NCBI GenBank assembly: GCA_024220525.1
Contig: JAMYWO010000069.1
Span: 136,484-156,336, forward strand
Origin: Cochliopodium minus
Taxonomy: Eukaryota; Discosea; Himatismenida; Cochliopodiidae
Direction of reading: 5' to 3'
DNA: 19,853 nucleotides
Shown here: in pieces, positions 1-8,965 of the stretch
Layout: each line of letters begins with the position of its first letter
Position numbering within the stretch: the stretch's first letter is position 1
The notes under the pieces: model-generated
What the model saw: the letters and a program-made list of their open reading frames with translations, nothing else
What the model was told of the DNA's origin: nothing
Databases searched by the model: none
Made by a program: the position numbers and the translations under genes

Positions 1-76
1 TTATTTTTTATTTTTTATTTTTTATTTTTTATTTTTTATTTTTTATTTTTTATTTTTTATTTTTTATTTTTTATTT
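1..76. repeat. Heptamer microsatellite (ATTTTTT)n
   Basis: About eleven near-perfect tandem copies of A followed by six T run from the left edge to about position 76. They then decay into T-rich sequence. The array lies inside the last visible intron of the FHA/RRM gene, whose donor is at 152. Similar A/T6 or T/A6 runs recur in other introns of the window, so this is intronic low-complexity DNA and not a chromosome end. Confidence 0.9.
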
Positions 77-152
77 CGTTTATTTTTCTCATTTTTGTTT
101 GTTCTTATTTTTTAATTTTAATTTTAATTTTATTTTTATTTTATTGGATTAC

Positions 153-1791
153 CAGGAGGCAAATTGGAGATAAAAATGACACCACTTTTGAGGACTTTGT
201 TTTTGAAATCTGCGAGTTTTTTTTCATCAATGAGATCTATCACTTTTCTAATTTTCTTCTTTTTGGGAGCTTTTTCTTCTCCTTCGTTCTCTTCTCCACT
301 ATTTTCTTTTCCTATTCAAAAAAAAAAATTAATGATGAATGAATGATTCAATAAATTAAGTGAAGAAAATAAAAGAAAATAATAAATAAAAATAATGAAT
401 AAAAATAATGAATAAAAATAATGAATAAAAATTAAAAATTTTTTTTAAAAAAATTAATAAAAATAATTAGTTAAAATTAAAAAATTTTTACCATCAACAT
501 CATCACCATTTTCATTATCACCCTCCTGTTGTACATTGTCGTCATCATCAAAACTTTGATCATTTAAATCATGATGAAGATGCACATCCAATTGGGAATC
601 TCCCTCGAAATTTGGTTCTTCTTCCAAATCATCCTCCAAATCATCACCTTCTTCTAAATCACCTCCCAAGTCATCTTCTAAGTCACCTTCTTCCAAGTCA
701 CCTTCTTCTAAATCATTTACATGTTGATCATTTTGTTCTGAAGAAGAATCAGATTCTTCTACTTCCACTTCTTCGTAGAGCCATGCGTCGTCTTCGTCGT
801 CTCCTTTTAGTCTTTCGAAGGTCCAGTTTAATGCTTTTCCTTTTGTTTTCAGCGCTTTGGGGCAAAACGAAATCACGTCTCCGTTTCTCAATGGCAAAAA
901 CTGATCCTCTCCTATTTTCTTTCCATTCACCTTTTTTAATATTTAAAAAATGCAAATAAATTAATAAAAATAAATTAAAAAATAAATTAAAAAATAAATT
1001 TATAAAATAATTAAAAATTAATTAAATTATTTCAAAAAAAATATCAATTTGAAATTAATAAAAATAAATTAAAGATAGAAATCTTTTTAAAAATTAATTC
1101 AAAAAAAAATAATTAAAATATTAATTTTAAATTAAAACGACATTAATGATTTATTGAAACAACAAGAATGATTTTTTAAATAAATGTGACAAAAAAATAA
1201 GTCAAATAAGTCAAATAAAGATAAATAAAATATGTCAAATGTAAATTTTTAATTAAAACATGATTTTTTAATAAATGAAAAAAATATAAAAAAATTAAAA
1301 TTTTTTTTAATCTCCATTAGATTTACCTCCAATCCATTTGAACTCAGATCATATAATAATACAGCGAATTTGGATGGATCATTTCCATTCTCAATCTTCA
1401 CCAATTTGCAATGCACGGAGGAGATCTGTTTTTCGCTTTCCAATCTGAAATCGCACGATCTGCTTCTGCCTATCGAGATCTCTTTGCCCCTCAGCTTCAT
1501 CAACATCTCTTCTCCAGTAGGATTCAATTGTGCCCAATACTCTTCTGTCTTTTCATTTTTTATTGATTCGATCACTCTATTGGGGATGTTGATTGTCTTT
1601 TCTTTGTTTGTTGATCCATTTTCTTTGTTTTTGATGGATTTCTCTTCTTTTTCTTTATTTTCCGGCTTATTTCTTTCTTTCGCTAAATCCAATTTGTTCA
1701 TCTTTTTTGATTCATTCCCTTTATATGGTTGATCTGTCTTCTGATTGTTGGATCTGATCTTTCTTCCTTTTTTCTTGAATATTTTCTCCAT
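153..1791 (-). CDS. FHA-domain protein with acidic linker and start of an RRM-like domain (3' end outside window)
   Basis: Three visible exons: 1791-1327, 930-492 and 311-153. They join in consistent phase (0, then 1), and a third donor at 152 sends the rest off the left edge. Residues 1-85 are Lys/Glu-rich. An FHA domain follows at about 86-175: GRS (108-110), SSVH (124-127) and NG (152-153) are the conserved phosphothreonine-pocket positions. The first intron cuts it exactly between NGLE and VNGKKI. A long Asp/Glu tract follows, then a basic patch (KKKKIRK) and GVIFISNLPP, which resembles the RNP2 strand of an RRM, closest in style to ABT1/ESF2 ribosome-biogenesis factors. FHA domains bind phosphothreonine peptides, so a nuclear or nucleolar adaptor is inferred. 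The FHA call is strong. The RRM call rests on one strand. Confidence 0.8.
391..431. repeat. 13-bp tandem repeat in an intron
   Basis: The core ATGAAT recurs at 395, 408 and 421, a 13-base spacing, giving three copies of an AATGAATAAAAAT-type unit. It lies in the second intron (491-312) of the FHA gene. No function is apparent. Confidence 0.75.
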
Positions 1792-1955
1792 TTTTTTTTT
1801 ATTTTATAATTTTTTTGTAAAGAAGGAATTAATTGTTGAATCTTTTACTATTCAATAATCTCATTCTATTTCAATTAAACTTAGACGGATAAACATTCAC
1901 TTCTTCATTTTAATTCTTTAAAGAAATAAATTTTCTTAAAAAAAAAAAATTTGAA
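1792..1955. promoter_or_regulatory. Divergent intergenic region between the FHA gene and the acidic ankyrin gene
   Basis: These 164 bases separate two head-to-head start codons (ATG at 1791 minus and 1956 plus), so any promoters for both genes should lie here. The sequence is A/T-rich with T runs just upstream of the minus start and an A run just upstream of the plus start. No specific factor-binding site is recognised. Confidence 0.45.
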
Positions 1956-3256
1956 ATGGACAATCTTAATTTGGATGAGATAGATGATTATGAGGTGAAT
2001 CAAGATGAATTGCTTGATGATAATCTGTTTGATAAGATAATGGGAGATACCTTCTCCAATCAAAAAGAGGAGGACCAAGAAGAGAAGGCAGGGTATGATA
2101 ATTCCCATGAAGAGTTGGAGGAATTGAGTGATGATTATGGAGAAGTTGTTTATGAAGAGAAAAAAAGGGTGGAAAATTTGGAACCCTTAGAAAGTTATGA
2201 TCAAGAGAAATTCAACGATGTAAAAAAAATATATATATTTCTTTCAATTCAATTGCTATAGATATACTCTTGTCTCATATTTTGATTTTCCTTTCTTAAA
2301 TTATAATCTCTTTTTTAAATTTCAGTTATAAATAAAGAAAAGACTGTATAATTTAATAAAACCACAATTGATATTGTATATCCTATTAAATTATCTCAAT
2401 ATTTAACATCACCTAAGTATTTCTGAAAATATAATTTAATTAAATTTAATCAAATTTTAAATAAATTTAAATAGAAAAAAAGTTTTTTTTTTAATTTTTT
2501 ATTACAACTCCTAATAGAAAATAATCTCCTTAATTTACATTTTATTTTAATTTAATTTGATTCAATTCATTTAAAATATTTTTTAATAAATAAAAAAAAT
2601 AAAAATAGTTAGTAGAAGATAGAAACGTGTGGGAAATAGAGAAGCTCTTTAAAAGAAAACTGAACCCAAACATAAAATACGAAAGCAACAAAGGAAAAAG
2701 TTTCTTCGTGATGGCGTGTGAGGACACCAAAGATTTCAAATTGCCTGAACTTTTCCTTGATTACAATGTTGATCCCAATGTTTCAAATGAAAGAGGTGAT
2801 TCTGCTCTTTCCATCATTTGCAATAAAAAAAACTTGGTAAAATCAAACAAAAAAATAAAATATAAAAAATGAAAAAATGAAAAAATAAATTTAAATTATC
2901 AATTTAAAATTTAATTCAAAATTTTGCATAAAAAAATAAAAAAAATAGAAAAAAAAAAATATTAAAATAAATTCTTATATCAAATAAAAAAAATAAAAAA
3001 AAACAATAAAATAAAAAATAAATTTAATAAAATATAAAATTAAAAGTTAAATATAACAGAAAAATCATTAAAAAAATAAATACTATATAATAAATGAAAA
3101 TAAAAAAACTTTTTTTTTTTTGTACAGGATGAAGATGTTTTGAAAAAATTTATGGAGAAAAAAGCAGACGTAAATGCTCTAAATTCTAAGGGAGAATCTT
3201 CCTTTGACATCATTCTCAGAAGCAAAAGCTTAAGCACCGAAATTTTGGTAACATAA
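1956..3256 (+). CDS. Acidic N-terminus plus ankyrin-repeat protein
   Basis: Proposed exons are 1956-2219, 2609-2836 and 3128-3256, ending at TAA. Exon 1 begins MDNLNLDEIDDY and is rich in Asp and Glu. Exons 2 and 3 carry ankyrin-type repeats, with signatures such as ELFLDYNVDPNVSNERGDSA and KFMEKKADVNALNSKGESS. All junctions are phase 0. The join from exon 1 to exon 2 is the weak one: its 389-base intron uses acceptor AATAG at 2608, the only nearby AG in the right phase. If it is wrong, exon 1 is a separate 101-residue acidic ORF ending at 2261 and the ankyrin gene has another first exon. Ankyrin repeats mediate protein binding; no partner can be named. Confidence 0.65.
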
Positions 3257-3328
3257 AATTAAAAAAATTAAAAAAATTAAAAAATAAAAAATAAAAAATA
3301 AAAAATAAAAAATAAAAAATGTTTTTAC
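3257..3328. repeat. A/T6-type repeat between convergent gene ends
   Basis: The segment is made of AATTAAAAAA units followed by five or so AAAAAAT heptamers. It lies between the TAA of the ankyrin gene (3256) and the last recognised splice donor of the alsin-like gene (3328, minus). The strand-reversed unit matches the heptamer at 1-76. Confidence 0.7.
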
Positions 3329-5763
3329 CCAACAACTCTAATTCGTTTACAAATTGATATAAATTCTTGAAATATGAAAGAGGGTTGTACTTTGGCTTCC
3401 ATGTTTCATCTATCAAATCATTCATCTTTTGTAAGTGTGAAAGAGATTTTTTATCTGCGAGATCATCCTCCAAAATCACTTTGAGCTGCATCTGAAGTTT
3501 GAGGGAGAAGTGAAGATCTTTCTTACATTTTTCTCTGATGAAAGAATCAAAAGAATTTGATACTTTTTCTTGAGCAAGAAGATAACAAAATTGGAGAGTG
3601 AAAAATTCTATTTTTAAAAATTTGAAATAAAAAATAAAAAATTTGAAATAAAAAATAAAAAATTTGAAATAAAAATAATTTATACAAAACAATTTTTTTT
3701 TTCTTACCTATTTCTGAATTTGATAGATTGACAGTCCAACTGTTGATGAGTCCTTCTGTTGGCCAGTTTGTTTGGGGATTGTAAGATGGGTTTTCGATGT
3801 ATTTTCTGAAAGAGTCGATCATGTTGTAGATGACAGTATGTTTGTTTTTGTGGTAAATGTTTTCGTTTTGAAACAAAACAACCAATTTAGAACCAAGCTG
3901 CTCTGCTTCCAATTTCGGAAGTTTTGGAAAATTTCCGTAAAATTCCGAAATGAAAGCAATTTCAGAGACCAAATGTTCCAAGTTACATCTAGAAATGAGC
4001 TCCAAAGCGATGTTGTTTTCACTAACTCCCGCAGACAACATTTGCTTGTAAACATGATAAAGAAGATCAATTTTCTCAGCAGGGGAGTGTTTGGTGACGA
4101 TTGTGTTGAACATCCTAACTGCATCAATCAAATCGAGAGAATCTTCTTCCTGATCTTCTACTGACTCCTTTGTTATCTTGTTTTTCTTCCAGAGCGAATA
4201 TGCTTTGTCTTTTTGTTCACAGACTTCCAAATAGTGAGAGAAAACGATTGAGTAGATCAGTGGGAAGACCAGTTTTTGAATCAATATTTTCATGGGTATT
4301 TCCACCAGCTTTTTGAATTCTTCGTCTTCTCTGTCTAGCCCTAGTTTGCTGAAAACCAAAACAAAAACTTTTTCCAACAAACGATATGCCTCATCTACAA
4401 TGATGATCTGTTGCATTTGTTTCTTATTTTCGAGCCAAGGTTTTAACTCTTTAAAAAATACCAAGTTAAGAAAAATAAAAGTAATAAGTGACTTAAAAAT
4501 ATTTAAAATATAAAATAAAAATTCAGTTGATTTAAAAAAATGAACATAAACTTGGTAAAAAATAAAAAATAAAAATTAAAAAAATTAAAAAAATTATTTT
4601 TTAAAAATAAAATCAAAAATTTTTTTTACCTTTTTGGAGTTCTTGTCCTATTGGGCTAAAACTGTTCAAAGAATGTTGTAATTGAAATCTTGTTCCTTCA
4701 AACTGTTCGTTTGTGAACTTGTTTGGCTTCCATCTTCCAACAAAGACATCTCCGTTGTCATAGATGAGAACACCCGATCCAGCTTTTGTTCCAGAAGTCC
4801 AATTACCCACATAAGTAACTAGGTATGTTTCAAGAGTACCCAGTCCGTCCATCAAATTGTTTTTCCAATCACCTTTAATATGTTTTTAAAAAATAAATAA
4901 CTAAATAAAAAATGGAAAAAAAAAAAAATAATAAAAATTAATAAAATTAATAGAAAATAAAAATTAATGAAATTTAATGAATAAAAAAAATAAAATAAAA
5001 AAAAATAAATGAGTTAATAAAAAATAAAAAAATTGTTACCGTAATAAGTTTCTCCATTTGGATAATAACACATTCCTTTTCCAGTTCTTACGTCCTCAAA
5101 AAACTCCCCAATATAAAACTCTTCGTTAGCTTTTACTTCTATTCCCCTCTTCCCATGGCGCTGAATAAAAGGCACTCCATTTTTGAGAATTCCCTTGACA
5201 CTCCCAATGTAGGTATTTCCTTCTGGAGTAGAAACAGTACCAATACCAATTGGCAATCCTAAAAAAATAAAAAAATAATAATAATAATAATAATAAAAAA
5301 ATCGATTAAAAATAAAAAAATAAAAAAATAAAATAATAAAATAATAAAAAAATAAAAAATAAAAAAATAAAAAAATAAATTGAAATAACCATCTTTCCAA
5401 TCTCCTGAAAATTCTTTTTTATCTCCAATGGAATGTATAGTTCCCTCTTTATCATTTTCATATCTTATTTTCGCTCTTCCATTCACGTTGTCTTCAGAAA
5501 AATTGCCAATCAATGTAAATCCGTCACCACGAAGACAACCAGGACCAGACCTCATTCCCATTTTGAGATCACCTTCGTATGCCTCCAAATTGCTTCCGTT
5601 TCTGTATTGGTACCATCTATATCTAGGATCTGGCATTTTTTGGATATATCCGTCAAGGGTACTTAGGAAAGGAAATTCACTTTCAACACTGAACGTGCAT
5701 ATAGGAGTGATGAGATCCCACAAAGCAAATTGTTTTCCCTTTCTCCTTTCTGTGGTATCAGAT
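3329..5763 (-). CDS. Alsin-like MORN-repeat plus VPS9-domain-like protein (both ends unresolved)
   Basis: Exons recognised: 5763-5390, 5258-5040, 4872-4630, 4448-3708 and 3607-3329. All four internal introns are phase 1. The first three exons hold six or seven MORN repeats, for example YEGDLKMGMRSGPG, YIGEFFEDVRTGKG and VGRWKPNKF. The two long exons are helical. They resemble a VPS9 domain, with SPAEKIDLLYHVYKQMLSAG followed by ELISRCNLEHLVSEIAFISE. MORN then VPS9 is the C-terminal order of alsin (ALS2), a Rab5 exchange factor on endosomes. The usual Asp and Tyr of the VPS9 catalytic surface are not evident, so exchange activity is uncertain. The exon at 5763 opens after a stop without an ATG, so a 5' exon is missing; a five-codon one starting at ATG 5832 (donor 5818) would be in phase. 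At the 3' end the frame reads through to a stop at 3216, or splices to an exon antisense to the ankyrin gene. Confidence 0.7.
3621..3676. repeat. 21-bp tandem repeat in an intron
   Basis: TTTGAAAT recurs at 3621, 3642 and 3663, a spacing of exactly 21 bases, with AAAAATAAAAAA between. The array fills most of the intron (3707-3608) of the alsin-like gene. It looks like recent local slippage or duplication. Confidence 0.8.
5264..5385. repeat. Low-complexity intron with ATA and AAAAAAT runs
   Basis: This stretch forms most of the intron 5389-5259 of the alsin-like gene. It holds a trinucleotide run (ATA/TAA, roughly 5275-5294) followed by AAAAAAT-type units. No gene is seen on either strand. 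Confidence 0.75.
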
Positions 5764-5951
5764 CTTCAAAAATAAAAAATGATGATGAATATAATAATTA
5801 AAAAATAATTAAAAATACAAAAAAATAATCATATTCAAAACAAAATTGTTTATAAAAAAACAAGATTTTTGAGATTTAAATAAAGAGAGATTATATTAAA
5901 AAGAAAAAGTCTTATTTAATTACAAATTTTAAAAAAGAAAAAAATATTTTT
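5764..5951. other. Short A/T-rich gap between tandem minus-strand genes
   Basis: It lies between the stop of the OTU-like gene (5952) and the first recognised exon of the alsin-like gene. It should hold the 3' UTR of the former and the promoter of the latter. A candidate mini first exon (ATG at 5832 on the minus strand) is the only coding hint. Nothing else is recognised. Confidence 0.4.
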
Positions 5952-7478
5952 TTACTGCATCTTTATCCAACACATTGAAATGGGTATTGCAACGTAATTG
6001 CTTAGTCCCTCTGTCACTTTATTGAAAACAAGAAATTTGGTGTCAGTATTAAAGAAATGTTCCGCCTTGCTGACTTTCTCATCTCCCTTCTCGATAGGCT
6101 CCTTCTCCTCTTTTTCTTTCTGTTCTCTGGTGTAAATAACAAGCTTTGATTCTCTTTTCTTGTAGAAATACCTGAACCCATACTTCATGTTTTTCTCCTT
6201 CGTATTAACAACAGTGACTGTGCCATGTACCATGTTGTCTCTTTCTTCTTTGGGAATGGGATTCTTCTTGAAAGTTTGGATTTCCAAAGGATGTGCATCA
6301 GAGTTGTTGGTTCTCCTCAAAACTTGCGATTTGGTCAACCCTCCAAAGTTTGTAAGACTAACAAAGTGAGATTGAAAAACGTGTTGAATGGACAACATTG
6401 GTAAAGGGTAAGAGTCGTTGGATTTCTTCTTTCTTGGATAGAAATGTACAGGCTTTGTAGAATTGATAGAAGACCAAAGAAATATCCTGATATCCAATGA
6501 TTGGCAAGCACAATATATTGTTATTTCATCTCCAATGTAGTTACTCTCAGAAAATAGATTGCAGTACTCGTCCCAAGTTTTTCCAGTTGTTTTCGAGATC
6601 CATTTCTCGAGAGAAATGCTTCTCTTTGTTTCAGGTGCTAAGTTTTCCTTTGTGCTGGACTCTCGCTTTTCTTTCTTGCTGCTTTTCGACGATTTACTCT
6701 TTTCTTTTTCATTTTCTGGATTGAGATCATTCAAACTCCCTACTATCTTTGCTTCTTTTAATTCCTCTCTTTCAAATGCCTTCGATCTGATCTTCACTTT
6801 TTCTTTATCCCCTTCATTCCATAGTTTTTTCCATTGCCCTTTGAACCTACTTCCTGCTGATTTTTTGGGTGAGAATTTGAAGCTTCCATTCTTTTTCATC
6901 CAACTGATTACCTTCTTTGATATTTCTTCAGGATCTATCATGAATTTCTTGATCATTGAAAGTTGATGTGCAATCACTTCAAAGATTCCTCCCTTTTCTT
7001 TTGGAGATAATTCAAATAGCTTCAATTGTTCAACCAATTCCTCTTCTTGTTCATCATTTTCCTTTTCAGGTTTCAAATTTGCCATAGATTTGCAATATTT
7101 ATAATCTATTTGAAATAAATAAGTATAAATTTGCGTTATGTTATTTATGGGTATTGATTATAGTTTATTACAATCGATTTGATGATAGAACCAACTTCTC
7201 AATCCTTTATCTTCTCCTTTCATATCTATATGTGCCTTGAAAGAATCTTTTCTATCTGAAGGGATCAATGTCACTTTTTTATTGAGCTTGAATTCTTTGA
7301 TTTCTTTGATATCATTTCTTGATTCTATATCTTCTTTATCATTCTCCCCAATATCAACAATTTGTATTTCCAAATCTTTATTTGATTAAAAGTATATCAA
7401 ATTTGAATTAAATTTTTTTAAACCATTCGTTATTTCTTGGACATAATGCAAAGCCCCGGATTTATTCAAATTATTCAT
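5952..7478 (-). CDS. OTU-fold protein lacking the catalytic cysteine (probable pseudo-deubiquitinase)
   Basis: The main exon, 7105-5952, contains an OTU-like domain. GGIFEVIAHQL aligns with the active-site helix G-D/N-C-L-F-x-x-I-A-x-Q-L, and SIQHVFQSHFVSL aligns with the C-terminal strand bearing the catalytic His. A helix like those after the active site (EEISKKVISWMKKN) and WDEYCNLFSESNYIGDEITI fit between. The position of the nucleophilic Cys is Gly (residue 126 in the long model, 33 after ATG 7084) and the usual Asp-Gly before it is Glu-Lys, so peptidase activity is not expected. A Lys/Ser/Glu-rich insert of about 90 residues splits the domain. Two upstream exons (7478-7424, 7375-7172) join in phase through 48- and 66-base introns, giving about 470 residues from ATG 7478. 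If they are not used, the protein starts at 7084 with 377. The added N-terminus faintly resembles the RPA70 N-terminal OB fold. OTU enzymes remove ubiquitin; this one could only bind it. Confidence 0.7.
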
Positions 7479-8085
7479 TTCAAATTTTTTTTTATTTTAA
7501 AATTCTGCAAAGATAATGATTAAGATATGCAACTTTCATTGGATTATAATGCTATTTATTTTGGATAGGAATCAAATTAAAAAAATTCATTATAAAAATT
7601 ATCGATAATTTTATTAATAATAACCCTTTTATATTTTGATAATCTCCAGCTTGTTGTAAATTGCCAATGTATATGTCTTTTTTAAATGTATAATTACAAA
7701 TTTTAATATAAAATTGAAATATCTTTCTTTTTATGTTCAGTTATTCATATATTCAAACTATAAATGGGAAAAAAGTAGTTTGGTGTTGATATTAACAATA
7801 ATTTTTTTCAAATTATGGTTCATTTCAAATCCTTTTTTCTCATATTTTGTTTATAAAAAATTCTTCATTTCTCACAATTATCTTCTACTTCTTACTTTAA
7901 AAATTGGTATAATATGTTCCAATTATAGGATATTGTTGTTTTTATTTTTGGAATTATTTCTATTTTTAGTTTTTTTTAATATAAAATTTTTTATATTTTT
8001 CACTGTATTTGAAATGAAAAAAATAAAAAATATCCAAAAAAAAAAAAAACAAAAAGAAACAAATTACTTCTATCAAAAATCAATT
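7479..8085. promoter_or_regulatory. Divergent intergenic region upstream of the OTU-like and Rac-like genes
   Basis: About 600 bases separate the proposed start codons at 7478 (minus) and 8086 (plus), so promoters for both genes should be here. Near 7717-7740 a pyrimidine-rich tract ends in TTCAG, a plausible 3' splice site that might mark a 5'-UTR intron of the Rac-like gene. The reading frame of the Rac gene stays open through 7714-8085, with an in-frame ATG at 8014. That segment codes only hydrophobic and poly-Lys sequence and is not taken as protein. No recognisable binding site was seen. Confidence 0.45.
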
Positions 8086-8676
8086 ATGCAAAATATTAAA
8101 TGTGTTGTAGTTGGAGATGGAGCAGTTGGAAAAACTTGCTTATTGGTCAGTTATACATCAAATGCATTTCCTGGAGAATATATCCCCACAGTTTTCGATA
8201 ATTATTCAGCCAGTGTGATGCATAATGGAAAGCCAGTATGTTTGAATCTTTGGGATACTGCAGGACAAGATGATTATGAGAAATTGAGACCATTATCTTA
8301 TCCACAAACAGATGTATTTGTGGTATGCTATTCAATCATTTCAAGAGCATCTTTTTCAAATGTAAAGAACAAATGGATACCTGAATTGAAATACTATTCA
8401 CCAAATACTCCAATTGTATTGGTTGCAACAAAATCTGATTTGAGGAAAGATGAAAAAGTATTGAAAAGATTGCAAGAAAGAAATGAGAATGTCATCACCT
8501 ATACTGAAGGATCTCAATTCTCTACTTCTATTGGTGCTTCTAAATTTATTGAAGTCAGTTCTTTGACTCAACACAACCTTTCAAATCTTTTCAATGAAGC
8601 TATCAACTCTGTTTTCGAAAAAGAAAACAAGAAATCAAACAAAAACAACAAATCTAAGAACTGTTCTATTCTTTAA
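8086..8676 (+). CDS. Rac-like Rho-family small GTPase
   Basis: A complete, intron-free 196-residue protein with the Rho-family layout and canonical Rac numbering. P-loop GDGAVGKT is at 10-17, switch [10 protein letters not shown] at 32-40 with Thr35, and [17 protein letters not shown] starts at 56 with Gln61. TKSD supplies guanine specificity, and the Rho insert region follows ([20 protein letters not shown]). The G5 element reads SSL where SAL is usual. The tail is poly-Lys/Asn and ends in CSIL; a terminal Leu predicts geranylgeranylation of that Cys and membrane anchoring. All residues needed for nucleotide cycling are present, so it should be an active switch for actin or membrane dynamics. 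The start at 8086 gives the standard N-terminus ([11 protein letters not shown]). An upstream in-frame ATG at 8014 would add 24 basic residues. The alsin-like gene nearby is a candidate small-GTPase regulator, but of Rab5 type. Confidence 0.95.
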   Translation: MQNIKCVVVGDGAVGKTCLLVSYTSNAFPGEYIPTVFDNYSASVMHNGKPVCLNLWDTAGQDDYEKLRPLSYPQTDVFVVCYSIISRASFSNVKNKWIPELKYYSPNTPIVLVATKSDLRKDEKVLKRLQERNENVITYTEGSQFSTSIGASKFIEVSSLTQHNLSNLFNEAINSVFEKENKKSNKNNKSKNCSIL

Positions 8677-8965
8677 ACAAAAAAACAGTTTATTTAATGT
8701 ACAAATTTGTAAAAATAAAAAAGTGTTATTTAAAACTAAAAAATATTGTTTGTTTCATTTGGATTTAAAGAAAATAACTAAAATTAAAAATTCAATTCAA
8801 TCATAATTTATTTTTTAATAAGTTTTTTTGATTCAATGGTTTTTTTGAAAAAGAATAAGTTGGTAATTTCAATTTATTTGTCAAGAAAGCAAAACTAAAC
8901 ATGTTAAAATAAAATAAAATTTGAATTAAAATATTCCAATAAAAATAAAAAAAATTAATTTGTTG
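8677..8965. other. Intergenic region after the Rac-like gene
   Basis: It holds the 3' UTR of the GTPase gene and the promoter of the next plus-strand gene. Several AATAAA-like words occur, for example AAAAATAAAAAA near 8710, but they are expected by chance at this base composition. No gene is seen on either strand. Confidence 0.4.

Noticed and set aside
1-76. Telomere-like terminal repeat
   Set aside because: The unit has no G-rich strand, and the same heptamer occurs inside several internal introns.
612-959. Plus-strand ORF rich in His/Leu/Pro opposite the acidic linker
   Set aside because: It is the antisense reading of a Glu/Asp repeat tract in the FHA gene.
3772-4164. Plus-strand ORF opposite the VPS9-like exon
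   Set aside because: It is a shadow of the 247-codon minus-strand exon, with no domain signal and no splice context.
6559-6966. Plus-strand ORF of 135 codons opposite the OTU-like gene
   Set aside because: It is antisense to a well-supported coding exon. Its Phe/Ser-rich composition is what the reverse of Lys/Glu-rich codons gives.
8013-8085. Upstream start for the Rac-like protein
   Set aside because: It would add a poly-Lys/Asn leader absent from Rho-family proteins. The start at 8086 gives canonical residue numbering (Gly12, Thr35, Gln61).
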